A DNA stretch of 43,819 nt from an uncultured Acetatifactor sp. (GCA_910585665.1 CAJUFI010000011.1:38642-82460), one strand, 5' to 3'; shown: positions 36,470-43,819, numbered from the stretch's first letter. Notes: generated by a model not told the origin, from the sequence alone. A program made the numbers and translations.

Positions 36470-38062
36470 TCATGGGCCAGGCGTCAGCAGGCAGTAGCAG
36501 CCTGTCTCTCCCAGGATCCGGTAGGCAAAGGGAAGTTTTTCCAGCTCGGAGACATGCACCAGGTACAGTCCGCCCGCCTCCGCCTCCGTCAGATAGTCCA
36601 CGTTGACGAAATGGTAGCGGCGGCTGTAGGGCAGCAGTTCCCTGCCCCCGGTGACATTGGTCCTCTCCTGGTAATAGGCGGCATCGATTTCGCAGGCATA
36701 CTGGGTCAGGATCTCCGCCATGTACACATTGTACTGCCAGTCCATGTGCCCGGTGATGTAGAGGGACTCATATCCCGCCTGGGAATCGGCCTTCTGCACC
36801 GCCTCCAGGAAATCCACGTTGAAATACCTCCCGATATCCTCCGCGAATGCCGTGAAATACGTCCCCAGGAACAGAAGGAAGCAGGTCCCGTAGACAGCGC
36901 ACACCGGCATCCCGGCCCTGGGGAACCGCCGCAGCACCGCCGCGATTCCATAACCGCACAGAAAGATAAGAGGGAAAAAGATAATATTGACCCGGTTCAC
37001 ATTCACCTCAAATGTGGTCAGCCCCACCCACACGCCCAGGAGGAAAAATCCCCACAGGGCCGTCAGCCCTGTACGCCTTGCCATATCCTTCTCCCGAAGC
37101 AGGTCCCGCAGGAAACACACCATCCCCGTCAGCAGAAAGGGGATGGAGATATGATACATGGGCCCGAAAGCGGGAAGGGCATTGAACAGCGAGCCCGGCG
37201 TCTGCAGAATACAGGTCCGGAACATGGCCCGGAGGTTGCGCCAAAGCTGCGGAAAGGAAAAGTTCAGCAGCAGAATGTCCCGGCTTCTGACGCTCTCCGG
37301 AAAATAGCTCAGGGTGAACAGAGGCGTCTCAATGGTGGGAAGCCCGAAGAAATTGATAGCCAGGACCAGAATCTCCGGCAGGGCCACCGCCAGGAAAATC
37401 AGGATGCAGCAAAAGACCTCCCGCAGCCGCAGCTGTCTTTTCCAAAGGCACCACCCGGCCAGGAATGCCAGGAACAGGGGCACGGAATACGCGGCAATCC
37501 CGTAACAATATAACGTCAAGCCGAAGAAAACCATGGAGAAATAAAGAAAGGCCCGCTTCTCCAGTCCCACCAGCAGCAGATAGAAAGCCAGCAGAAAAAC
37601 ATGGGGGAACAGGTTGCAGTCCAGCGACCAGCGGCTCTGCATAAAGTGCCAGGGATTGATTGCCGCAAGCAGCATCATCCCCAGGGCCAGGCGAACAGAA
37701 AAAAGCCTCTTCCCCACCAGGTACACCAGCGCCACCGAACCGAAGCTTACCAGCAGCATCGGCAGCCTGACAGAAAAGATGCCAAAACCGAACAATCTGA
37801 TGAAGGGGATCATGACATAGGAAAGCAGCACGCTCATCTGCCCGTATCGCCAGGCAGTGAAATGCACCGGCAGCCGTATGCCGAAACGGTCCGTGCCGTA
37901 TCGGGACAGCGCCCAGGCGTCCACTCCCGCCATGGCCTCGTCCTGGTTCACCCCCGTGGGCACGGCGGCGAAACCGATGCACCGAACCAGGAGCGCCGCC
38001 GCAAATATCATCCAAAAAGCCAGGCGCACCCGCTTCCTGTCTTCCATCCGAACACCCGTCAC
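36470..38062 (-). CDS. GT39/ArnT-like polytopic glycosyltransferase
   Basis: Probable transfer of a sugar from a polyprenyl-linked donor to a protein or surface glycan (GT-C fold; acceptor unknown). The 530-aa protein has about 11 TM helices. After the first TM the GVNQDEAMAG loop carries the acidic residue expected in the GT39/ArnT first loop, and a soluble C-terminal domain of about 110 residues follows the TM region. I choose the GTG at 38062, since it overlaps the flavin reductase stop as GTGA and AGGAAGAG lies just upstream; ATG 38047 is the alternative but has no ribosome binding site. Third gene of its operon. Confidence 0.8.
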   Translation of the reverse strand: MTGVRMEDRKRVRLAFWMIFAAALLVRCIGFAAVPTGVNQDEAMAGVDAWALSRYGTDRFGIRLPVHFTAWRYGQMSVLLSYVMIPFIRLFGFGIFSVRLPMLLVSFGSVALVYLVGKRLFSVRLALGMMLLAAINPWHFMQSRWSLDCNLFPHVFLLAFYLLLVGLEKRAFLYFSMVFFGLTLYCYGIAAYSVPLFLAFLAGWCLWKRQLRLREVFCCILIFLAVALPEILVLAINFFGLPTIETPLFTLSYFPESVRSRDILLLNFSFPQLWRNLRAMFRTCILQTPGSLFNALPAFGPMYHISIPFLLTGMVCFLRDLLREKDMARRTGLTALWGFFLLGVWVGLTTFEVNVNRVNIIFFPLIFLCGYGIAAVLRRFPRAGMPVCAVYGTCFLLFLGTYFTAFAEDIGRYFNVDFLEAVQKADSQAGYESLYITGHMDWQYNVYMAEILTQYACEIDAAYYQERTNVTGGRELLPYSRRYHFVNVDYLTEAEAGGLYLVHVSELEKLPFAYRILGETGCYCLLTPGP

Positions 38063-38628
38063 TTTCTCTTCCTGCTCACACTGTGTCCAAAAGTTCCCAG
38101 CATTTCCCCGCAAACGTAATAAGCCCCATGGGAATAGACGATCGGATCCGCCTGTTCCAGATGGAATTTGTGCTTTTCATCCAGGTATCTCTCATCGGCA
38201 TGCACCGCCACCACATCCGCCAGGAACATATGATGGGAGCCAAGGGGCAGCACGTCGCGCACCCTGCACTCCATGTTGACCGGGCTCTCGCCGATAAGGG
38301 GCGCTCCGACCTGGTCTGCCGCAACCGCCGTCAGGCCAAGCTCTTTGAACTTGTCCACCTCACGGCCGCTCTTCACGCCGCAGTAATCGGTGGCAAAGAC
38401 CAGCTCCCGGGTGGTGAGATTGATGACGAATTCCCCGGTCTCCTGTAGGATTCCAAAAGAATGCCGCTCCGGCCGGACAGAGATGCTGACCATGGGCGGA
38501 TTGGTGCACACCGTCCCCGCCCAGGCAATGGTAATGATGTTGAGCCTGCCCGCCGGATCGGCCACGCTGACCATCACCGCCGGCAAGGGGTACAGCATGT
38601 TCCCCGGCTTCCAGATTTCCTTCCCCAT
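38059..38628 (-). CDS. Flavin reductase-like protein
   Basis: FMN-binding split-barrel of the flavin reductase/flavoredoxin family, a redox partner or small-molecule reductase in the cytosol. The 189-aa protein shows MVSVADPAGRLNIITIAWAGTVCTNPPMVSISV near residues 18-50 and a RHSFGILQETGEFVINLTT stretch, both typical of the FMN site. ATG 38628 follows AGAGGAGAGGAC. It lies 24 bp after a coiled-coil gene and overlaps the glycosyltransferase by 4 bp. Confidence 0.88.
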   Translation of the reverse strand: MGKEIWKPGNMLYPLPAVMVSVADPAGRLNIITIAWAGTVCTNPPMVSISVRPERHSFGILQETGEFVINLTTRELVFATDYCGVKSGREVDKFKELGLTAVAADQVGAPLIGESPVNMECRVRDVLPLGSHHMFLADVVAVHADERYLDEKHKFHLEQADPIVYSHGAYYVCGEMLGTFGHSVSRKRK

Positions 38629-38652
38629 GTCCTCTCCTCTCCGTCCCAAAAG

Positions 38653-39408
38653 TCAGAAGGGCAGTATACGCAGGCCGCTCAGAATCTGGATCACGATGCC
38701 TGCCAGCGACAGGATCATGGCCGCCACCGAAATCCCCAGCACGGTCCCCAGTTTTCCTCTCATGTCCGCCACGCCCGCTTTCGCCTCGTCCAGGGCCGCG
38801 CCCTGCTTTCCGCTCTCCTCCACCATCACGGCCTGGACATTGCGGTACACTTTCACGCACTCTTTGTGGACATTCTCCTCCATGGCCTCCAGCCTCTCAG
38901 AAATCCCGCCGTTGGCCTGCGCCTCCAGCTGTCCGCAGAGGCTGTCTATCCTCTCTCCCATGGAAACGGTGAGGAATGCCACCTGCCCTGTGACGGCCTC
39001 TGTCAGGGACTGCGACTGTTCCGTCACGGACGCCGACAGGCTATCCAGCCGTTCCTCCGCGGACGCCGACCACGTCTCCATCTGTTCCGCCGCACCCTTC
39101 TCCAGGCTATCCAGCCTTTCTTCCAGCTGCCCCAGGGATTTTTGGAAATCCGCCACATCCTGGCGCAGCACTTTCGTCCCCTCGGAATTCTCCCGCACCA
39201 GGCGGCCTATCTCGCCGTCGTCCGCATGTATGCCGGACAGCTTCCCGAAGCCGTCGTCTATGAGCTTCTGCAGCTTCCCGAGGCATTCATTGTACTCTGC
39301 TATCTGGTTCTTCAGTTTGTTCAGTTCTTCCACGTCTGCCGCTGTGTTCGCCTTGATGATCTCCTGTGCCGTCAGCTTCTGCGCCAGCTTATCCATGAAC
39401 ATGTCCAT
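38653..39408 (-). CDS. Coiled-coil protein with C-terminal TM anchor
   Basis: Unknown function. The 251-aa protein (MDMFMDKLAQKLTAQE) is almost entirely helical: heptad-rich regions about 20-60, 70-115 and 120-205, then a TM helix near 225-247 (VLGISVAAMILSLAGIVIQIL). The tail-anchored layout resembles a membrane-tethered spacer or tether rather than an enzyme. ATG 39408 follows GGAGG. It has a clear promoter and precedes flavin reductase and the glycosyltransferase. Confidence 0.75.
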   Translation of the reverse strand: MDMFMDKLAQKLTAQEIIKANTAADVEELNKLKNQIAEYNECLGKLQKLIDDGFGKLSGIHADDGEIGRLVRENSEGTKVLRQDVADFQKSLGQLEERLDSLEKGAAEQMETWSASAEERLDSLSASVTEQSQSLTEAVTGQVAFLTVSMGERIDSLCGQLEAQANGGISERLEAMEENVHKECVKVYRNVQAVMVEESGKQGAALDEAKAGVADMRGKLGTVLGISVAAMILSLAGIVIQILSGLRILPF

Positions 39409-39471
39409 TCGTTCTTCCTCCTGATCTGTCAATCCTGCCGACAGACATCCCAAACCTCTTTTGTCCCCAGT

Positions 39472-39500
39472 ATTCTACCATTTTCTTCTCCGGATTACAA
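39472..39500 (-). promoter_or_regulatory. Promoter of the coiled-coil/flavin reductase/GT operon
   Basis: Minus strand TTGTAA (39500-39495), 17 bp, TAGAAT (39477-39472), 64 bp from the start codon. Confidence 0.65.
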
Positions 39501-39532
39501 GAGATTACAAGATTCTGCAATGCCAACTAATC

Positions 39533-40177
39533 CTACCGCATGCGCTCCCTGGTGATCGTGAGGATCTCTTCGTTCAGCTTCAGCATCCTGACATCCAGAT
39601 CCGCCACCATCTTGGCGCATTCCACCAGTTCGTTCTTGATATTCTCCGGCACGTCCCCTTCGAATTTATAGTGAATCTTGTGCTCCAGGCTGGCCCAGAA
39701 ATCCATGGCAACTGTCCTGATTTGAATCTCCACCTTGGTGTCCACCGTCCTGTCCGACAGGTACACGGGCACAGTCACAATCATGTGATAGCTTTTGTAT
39801 CCGCTGGCCTTGGGAAAGGTGATGTAATCCTTCACCCCAATCACCCGGATGTCCCTCTGCTCGCTGATCATGTCCACGATTCTGTAGATATCAGAGGTAA
39901 AAGAGCAGATGATGCGGATGCCCGCGATATCGTTCACGTATTTCACCATATTGTCGATGGTGGACTCATGCCCGTCGCGCTTCAGCTTCTTCACGATGCT
40001 TTCCGGCGTCTTGATGCGGGCCTTGATATGTTCGATGGGATTGTACCGATGGACATGCTGGAACTCGTCGTTGAGTATCTCCATCTTGGTCTCCATCATT
40101 TTCAGCGCGGCATTGTATATCAGGGTCACTTCTTTCCAACTGTCGATTCCATCGCCATTGTCTTCCTTCAGTTCCAT
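39533..40177 (-). CDS. relQ: Small alarmone synthetase (RelQ/YjbM type)
   Basis: Single-domain (p)ppGpp synthetase, transferring pyrophosphate from ATP to GDP or GTP. The 214-aa protein has the RelA/SpoT synthetase core (about 40-190): HIKARIKTPESIVKKLKR, DIAGIRIICSF, KDYITFPKASGYKSYH and VEIQIRTVAMDFWASLEHKIHYK with the catalytic Glu and substrate-binding residues. No hydrolase, TGS or ACT domain, so it is a SAS; length and the C-terminal helix fit RelQ rather than RelP. ATG 40177 follows AAAGGAG at about 6 bases. A TGGTATAAT extended -10 lies at 40358-40363, giving a leader of about 175 nt. Confidence 0.92.
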   Translation of the reverse strand: MELKEDNGDGIDSWKEVTLIYNAALKMMETKMEILNDEFQHVHRYNPIEHIKARIKTPESIVKKLKRDGHESTIDNMVKYVNDIAGIRIICSFTSDIYRIVDMISEQRDIRVIGVKDYITFPKASGYKSYHMIVTVPVYLSDRTVDTKVEIQIRTVAMDFWASLEHKIHYKFEGDVPENIKNELVECAKMVADLDVRMLKLNEEILTITRERMR

Positions 40178-40357
40178 ATTTGCTCCTTTAATCAGCTTCG
40201 TATTCTCGGTGGCGCATCCGGCCTGCTGTGACGGCTCCACACCACGGTGCCTGTGGCCACCTGGCCGCTTTCTGTCCTGTACAAGGATATTCTGCCATGG
40301 TCCCGAATCGCTCATGACAAGACGGCTCTCAGGCCGCTTCCTTTCCAGAATAATGAT

Positions 40358-40363
40358 ATTATA
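40358..40363 (-). promoter_or_regulatory. Extended -10 of the relQ promoter
   Basis: Perfect minus-strand TATAAT preceded by TGG (extended -10), with no good -35. The leader 40178-40350 carries two similar GGCCGCTT blocks but no recognised riboswitch. Confidence 0.6.
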
Positions 40364-40489
40364 CCATAAATACCAGCGCAATTGTATATGATTCACAAAA
40401 AATTAATCCTTTTAAATGATTTGCCTCTGTTCCCGGGCCCGCAAAGCGTACCTTCCATGTATATGCGGATCAGGGCGGAAATATGCGTC

Positions 40490-40518
40490 TTGCTTTTGTG
40501 GCGGAAATCCTTTACCAT
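40490..40518 (+). promoter_or_regulatory. Possible promoter before the cloverleaf element
   Basis: TTGCTT (40490-40495), 17 bp, TACCAT (40513-40518). If used, the transcript would carry a short hairpin (40535-40553), the cloverleaf and the 88-aa gene, with a leader of about 290 nt. Weak match. Confidence 0.3.
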
Positions 40519-40593
40519 GTAGGTAGCCATCAAAGGAGACCCGGTTCGTCTCCGCCTTGAGGAACGCGGAAAGGAATCGGGTGAAAAAAATTC

Positions 40594-40785
40594 CACCTGT
40601 GCGGTTGGATGCTCATTCGAGCATCCAACCCACTTCCGCATTCGCAAAACTCGCGCTTGCGCGCTCTTGCGTCTGCATTCGCAGCCGCGTTTTGCTCATT
40701 TGGAAGTGGGTTGCTAATCCAATGGCCCGTCTGCATTGCAATAGCTTGCATGCAGACAAGCCATTGGATTGCAACCGCACAGGTG
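40594..40785. other. 192-bp cloverleaf-like structured element
   Basis: A perfect 14-bp outer stem (CACCTGTGCGGTTG at 40594-40607 with its complement at 40772-40785) encloses three arms. Arm 1: GGTTGGATGCTC at 40603-40614 and its perfect complement at 40619-40630, competing with the outer stem for four bases. Arm 2: 11 bp, 40627-40637 with 40702-40712, plus an inner GCAAAAC/GTTTTGC stem. Arm 3: 10 bp, 40716-40725 with 40761-40770, plus GTCTGCAT/ATGCAGAC. The 13-mer GGTGAAAAAAATT occurs at 40580-40592 and 40782-40794. It could be a mobile element of MITE type or a structured leader; there is no gene from 40178 to 40813. Confidence 0.8.
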
Positions 40786-40813
40786 AAAAAAATTACGGGA
40801 AGGATGAGTCGAG

Positions 40814-41080
40814 ATGTTTCGTTTATGGGCAAAAATTTTTCAGGACAATCATATGCTGCGGGATGCCTGCATCCCCGATGACAGCGAGGACACGCGCACC
40901 CACAAAATCTTCCGGGCTCTGGACGAGGCGTGCTATCAGTTCGATCTGTCGCGTCCTATCTGGCTGGACAAGACCATAGCCGAGTTCAGGCGGCACAGCA
41001 AGGCGCGTTTCACCCAGGACAATTTCGTGGAAAGCATCGATTTCGATTATCTGGAGATTCAGGTGATTGAAGAAGATTGA
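40814..41080 (+). CDS. Conserved 88-aa small protein
   Basis: Function unknown. The 88-aa, soluble, acidic protein (MFRLWAKIFQDNHMLRD) has an N-terminal amphipathic helix, a DDSEDTRTHKIFRALDEACYQ helix and a FDLSRPIWLDKTIAEFRRHSKARFTQDNFVE region, ending with FDYLEIQVIEED. From memory similar small proteins are common in Lachnospiraceae; the tidy composition and AAGGA upstream of the ATG support a real gene. It lies just after the cloverleaf element and 3 bp before the trhA promoter -35. Confidence 0.75.
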   Translation: MFRLWAKIFQDNHMLRDACIPDDSEDTRTHKIFRALDEACYQFDLSRPIWLDKTIAEFRRHSKARFTQDNFVESIDFDYLEIQVIEED

Positions 41081-41082
41081 TA

Positions 41083-41110
41083 TTGACATTTCTCCTAATC
41101 CGTGTATAAT
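41083..41110 (+). promoter_or_regulatory. trhA promoter and long leader
   Basis: Perfect TTGACA (41083-41088) and perfect TATAAT (41105-41110) with a 16-bp spacer. The leader to trhA would be about 220 nt. It contains an imperfect long hairpin (ACTGCAGGCCGCCGG near 41207 with CCCGCGGTCTGCAGT near 41257) with GTACCAGGTAC in its loop. Confidence 0.85.
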
Positions 41111-41337
41111 ATGGAATTAGCGACATGTAGTTTCAAAAACTATGTATCATGTTTTCAAGAATTCGTTCATAGTTTTCGCCACTATTGCAGATAATATCCA
41201 TATATACTGCAGGCCGCCGGAATTTACAGCAAGAAAATGTACCAGGTACCTTGCCCGCGGTCTGCAGTCGGGGCTCATGGTATGGGTTGCTGGCATACAA
41301 TATAAATATGTATGGCAAGGTTTTAGGAGGTATCCAT

Positions 41338-41988
41338 ATGCAAATCACAATCAGAGAACCAGGAAGCGCAATCACCCATTTCATCGGCATGCTCATGGCG
41401 GTATTCGCGGCGGTGCCGCTGCTGGTCAAGGCCGGGGTCTCGTCTGGGGGCGAGCATTTCATGGCCATGGCCATCTTCATCGCCAGCATGATCCTACTGT
41501 ACGCCGCCAGCGCCGCTTACCATTCCGTGAACCTGGCGGACAGGTATCTGCGGGTGTTCCGCAAGTTGGACCATATGATGATCTTCGTGCTGATTGCCGG
41601 TTCCTACACGCCGGTATGCCTGATTGTGCTGGGCGGAAAGGTGGGGTATACCATGCTGGCTCTGGTGTGGGGAATCGCTCTGGCGGGGATGCTGGTGAAG
41701 GCCTGCTGGATCACCTGCCCCAAGTGGTTCTCCTCTGTCATTTATATCGCCATGGGTTGGGTCTGCGTGCTGGTGTTCGGCAGATTGTTCGACACGCTGT
41801 CCACAGGGGCTTTCCTGTGGCTGCTGGCGGGAGGGATCATCTATACTGTGGGCGGGGTAATCTACGCGCTGAAACTGCCGCTGTTCAACTCCAGGCATAA
41901 GGGCTTCGGGTCACACGAGGTGTTCCATCTGTTCGTTATGGCGGGGAGCATGTGCCATTTTGTCTTTATGTATTGCTATGTGGCTTAA
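41338..41988 (+). CDS. trhA: Hemolysin III / TrhA-family membrane protein
   Basis: Seven-TM protein of the PAQR/HlyIII family, reported to act in membrane fluidity or lipid homeostasis; the hemolysin name is historical. The 216-aa protein has seven hydrophobic segments and the metal-site motifs: SAAYHS with conserved Ser/His (about residues 59-64), RKLDHMMIFVLIAGSYTP with Asp and His (about 78-95) and GSHEVFHLFVMAGSMCHF with the last histidines (about 187-204). Start ATG 41338 has TTAGGAGG 8 bases upstream. It has a perfect promoter and a long leader. Confidence 0.92.
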   Translation: MQITIREPGSAITHFIGMLMAVFAAVPLLVKAGVSSGGEHFMAMAIFIASMILLYAASAAYHSVNLADRYLRVFRKLDHMMIFVLIAGSYTPVCLIVLGGKVGYTMLALVWGIALAGMLVKACWITCPKWFSSVIYIAMGWVCVLVFGRLFDTLSTGAFLWLLAGGIIYTVGGVIYALKLPLFNSRHKGFGSHEVFHLFVMAGSMCHFVFMYCYVA

Positions 41989-42054
41989 GGAGGACGGGGA
42001 CGGTTGGCTGCTCCTCGGCAAAATTTCTATTGCGGTCCCCCTCATAGCATGTTA

Positions 42055-42153
42055 TACTGCATAACGCTGAATACTGCCTAATGTAATCATGCGATTGAAC
42101 CAGTCAGCGTTATGCAGTCTGGTTTCACGGCAAGTGAAATCGTTAGGCAGTAT
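42055..42153. repeat. Four related 13-bp sites forming interleaved inverted repeats
   Basis: ATACTGCATAACG (42055-42067) and ATACTGCCTAATG (42071-42083) are direct relatives; their complements occur at about 42106-42119 and 42141-42153. Strictly, ACTGCATAACGCTGA (42056-42070) pairs perfectly with 42104-42118, and ATACTGCCTAA (42071-42081) with 42143-42153. The order A-B-A'-B' is pseudoknot-like. A TTTCAC/GTGAAA hairpin (42123-42139) lies between. The 41989-42525 gap also holds repeat copy 2, the galE terminator and a doubtful 62-aa frame (42112-42300) with no ribosome binding site. Confidence 0.75.
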
Positions 42154-42275
42154 ATTTTAAAGCCAAGAATTCAATTCTTACAGCAATCTAACGCCCAAGG
42201 GGTGTTTTCTGTACTATGTACCAATAGAGGCCATGCAGAACAGGGAATCCGTCAGATTGAGCTTCTTGCCGGGCG

Positions 42276-42382
42276 TAAGGAATTGTCTACAAATAACTGA
42301 TGCGAGTTTATAGCTGTTTTCGTTGTATTTCTGGGCTTTCTCCTAAACAAGTTGCATCAGTTATTTTCCGACAGTTCCTAAG
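42276..42382. repeat. 107-bp near-palindromic repeat element, copy 2
   Basis: Full copy, same length and orientation as copy 1. The stem reads AACTGATGC with GCATCAGTT where copy 1 has AACTGCTGC with GCAGCAGTT: the change is compensatory (A-T for C-G). It lies 143 bp after the galE stop. Confidence 0.9.
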
Positions 42383-42477
42383 CCTGTGGGCACAGATTCG
42401 GGACAGGAGCCGGCAGAGTTTTGCGCCGGCCGGGATATTGACCTTCTCTGGTTTCCATAATAGGAAAGATTTGCAGA

Positions 42478-42508
42478 AAAACTCGGAGCGGCCTATTATG
42501 GCCGCTCC
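42478..42508 (-). terminator. galE terminator
   Basis: GGAGCGGCC (42508-42500 on the minus strand) pairs with GGCCGCTCC (42493-42485) around a six-base loop, followed by GAGTTTTT. A good intrinsic terminator 18 bp after galE. Confidence 0.85.
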
Positions 42509-42525
42509 TTTGCTTTCCCCATTCA

Positions 42526-43542
42526 TCAGTCTTCATATCCGTTGGGATTGTTCTTCTGCCATCTCCAGGAATCCTCGCACATCTCCCGGATGCCGTACCG
42601 GGCTTCCCAGCCCAGCTCTTTCTTGGCAAGGCTCGCGTCCGCGTAGCAGGCAGCAATGTCCCCGGCCCTTCTGGGCTTGATCGCGTAGGGGATTTTTACG
42701 CCGTTGGCTTCTTCGAAGTTCCTGACCATGTCCAGCACGCTGTAGCCGGTGCCGGTGCCCAGGTTGTAGATTTTCAGGCCGGCTTTCTCCTCTATTTTCT
42801 TCAGTGCCTTCACATGGCCTACGGCCAGGTCTACTACATGAATGTAGTCTCGCACGCCGGTGCCGTCAGGGGTGTCGTAGTCATCGCCGAAGACGCCCAG
42901 CTGGGGAAGCTTGCCCACGGCCACCTGGGTGATATAGGGCATCAGGTTGTTGGGAATGCCATTGGGGTTCTCGCCCATGGTACCGCTCTTGTGAGCGCCG
43001 ATGGGGTTGAAGTAGCGCAGAAGAATCACGTTCCACTCGTTGTCCGCCTTCTGGATGTCGGAGAGAATCTGCTCCAGCATGGACTTGGTCCAGCCGTAAG
43101 GGTTGGTGCATTCTCCTTTGGGGCAGTCCTCGGTGATGGGGATGACGGCGGGATTGCCGTACACGGTGGCGCTGGAGGAGAAGATGATGTTCTTCACATT
43201 GTGCTTCCTCATGACGTCCACCAGGGTCAATGTGCCTGCGATGTTGTTCTCATAGTATTCCCAGGGCTTCTGCACAGACTCTCCCACTGCCTTCAGCCCG
43301 GCGAAATGGATCACCGCATCGATGCCTTCTTTGGAGAAGATTTCCTCCAGGGCCGCTCTGTCCAGGATGTCCGCTTTGTAGAAGGGGACTTTTTTCCCGG
43401 TGATGGCTTCCACCCTCGCAAGGGATTTCTCGCTGGAATTGCAGAGGTTGTCCAGAACTACTACTTCGTAGTCTGCCTGTTGCAGTTCTACCACTGTATG
43501 GCTGCCGATGAACCCGGCGCCGCCTGTGACCAAAATCTTCAT
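42526..43542 (-). CDS. galE: UDP-glucose 4-epimerase
   Basis: Interconverts UDP-galactose and UDP-glucose for galactose use and glycan synthesis. The 338-aa extended SDR has the NAD-binding TGGAGFIGS at residues 6-14, DNLCNSSEKS, SSSATVYG near 122-129 (catalytic Ser/Thr), YGWTKS near 149-154 with the catalytic Tyr and Lys, and RYFNPIGAH. The length matches GalE. AAGAGGATGCT lies before the ATG at 43542. No other gal genes are adjacent, so it probably supplies surface glycans (inference). Confidence 0.95.
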   Translation of the reverse strand: MKILVTGGAGFIGSHTVVELQQADYEVVVLDNLCNSSEKSLARVEAITGKKVPFYKADILDRAALEEIFSKEGIDAVIHFAGLKAVGESVQKPWEYYENNIAGTLTLVDVMRKHNVKNIIFSSSATVYGNPAVIPITEDCPKGECTNPYGWTKSMLEQILSDIQKADNEWNVILLRYFNPIGAHKSGTMGENPNGIPNNLMPYITQVAVGKLPQLGVFGDDYDTPDGTGVRDYIHVVDLAVGHVKALKKIEEKAGLKIYNLGTGTGYSVLDMVRNFEEANGVKIPYAIKPRRAGDIAACYADASLAKKELGWEARYGIREMCEDSWRWQKNNPNGYED

Positions 43543-43638
43543 AGCATCCTCTTTTCCGCACGGGCTCTCCAGGGGGCGCTAGGTGATGAGTTGTGGCGGG
43601 GAGCCGTGCTATTTGTGATTTGTTTTCTTTCTTTTTTA

Positions 43639-43667
43639 AGAATACTGCTTTATTCTTGTCTTCTCAA
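43639..43667 (-). promoter_or_regulatory. galE promoter
   Basis: Minus strand TTGAGA (43667-43662), 17 bp, TATTCT (43644-43639), about 97 bp before the start codon. Confidence 0.65.
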
Positions 43668-43770
43668 TATTTTTATGTTGGGAGAAGCTGGCGAAATGTT
43701 ATATGGTTGTTTTTAAGTGGCTCAAGGGCAACTCATCGCTTTTCAGATATTCGTCAAATGGTTTCTTTAC

Positions 43771-43819
43771 TAAGGAATTGTCTACAAATAACTGATGCGA
43801 GTTTATAGCCGTTTTCGTT
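43771..43819. repeat. 107-bp repeat element, copy 3 (cut by window end)
   Basis: The first 49 bases of the element; 48 match copy 2 (one C for T). Same orientation as copies 1 and 2. With copy 2 it brackets galE as direct repeats 1.5 kb apart. Confidence 0.85.

Noticed and set aside
40393..40647. Minus-strand frame between relQ and the 88-aa gene
   Set aside because: It runs through the hairpin element, has no ribosome binding site at any of its ATG codons and has a composition unlike neighbouring proteins.
42112..42300. 62-aa open frame over the interleaved repeats, ending inside repeat copy 2
   Set aside because: No ribosome binding site, it begins within an inverted repeat and its end is contributed by the repeat element. 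It might be a remnant but not a supported gene.

Overview
The window looks like chromosomal DNA of an anaerobic Gram-positive Firmicute, most likely Lachnospiraceae (Clostridia). This is inferred from high-GC genes read by strong AGGAGG-type ribosome binding sites, AT-rich consensus SigA promoters, FabK instead of FabI, type III pantothenate kinase, a SleB-like hydrolase, a SAM-I riboswitch before metK, and several conserved clostridial hypothetical genes. About 25 of the 33 genes called lie on the minus strand. No tRNA, rRNA, CRISPR array, intact transposase or phage gene was seen.

Layout. 1-3260 (minus): type II fatty acid synthesis operon acpP-fabK-fabD-fabG, with a 102-bp tandem repeat after fabG and three FabT-like palindromes before acpP. 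3503-9424 (plus): free methionine sulfoxide reductase, a zinc-ribbon/LRR membrane protein, a CaCA-family cation antiporter behind a yybP-ykoY (Mn2+) riboswitch, and an ECF sigma/zf-HC2 anti-sigma pair. 9569-19206 (minus): greA; a run argF-birA-hypothetical-coaX-dusB-unknown repeat protein; NfeD-SPFH membrane pair; secreted SH3/SleB-like hydrolase. 19385-27336 (minus): SpoU methyltransferase, pfkA, dnaE with an unusual Gly/Gln-rich repeat linker, acyltransferase-3 and metK under a SAM-I riboswitch. 27672-32915 (minus): an eight-gene type IV pilus/type II secretion-like operon from a transglutaminase-like lipoprotein through a GspF/PilC protein and small single-TM proteins to a PilT-like ATPase, from one clear promoter. 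33174-36229 (minus): murA and a LysM-G5-M23 peptidase, i.e. cell-wall synthesis and remodelling. 36470-40177 (minus): a coiled-coil membrane protein, flavin reductase and GT39-like glycosyltransferase in one likely operon, then a small alarmone synthetase (RelQ type). 40178-43819: a structured, repeat-rich region with an 88-aa conserved small protein, trhA (hemolysin III) and galE.

The most unusual material is non-coding. A 107-bp near-palindromic element occurs as two full copies and one copy cut by the window end, with a compensatory base change in its stem, plus a terminal 20-bp remnant elsewhere. A separate 192-bp cloverleaf-like element, closed by a perfect 14-bp stem and flanked by 13-bp direct repeats, precedes the 88-aa gene. 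Downstream of trhA a cluster of four related 13-bp sites forms two interleaved inverted repeats. All functional names rest on motif recognition by eye; no database search was run.
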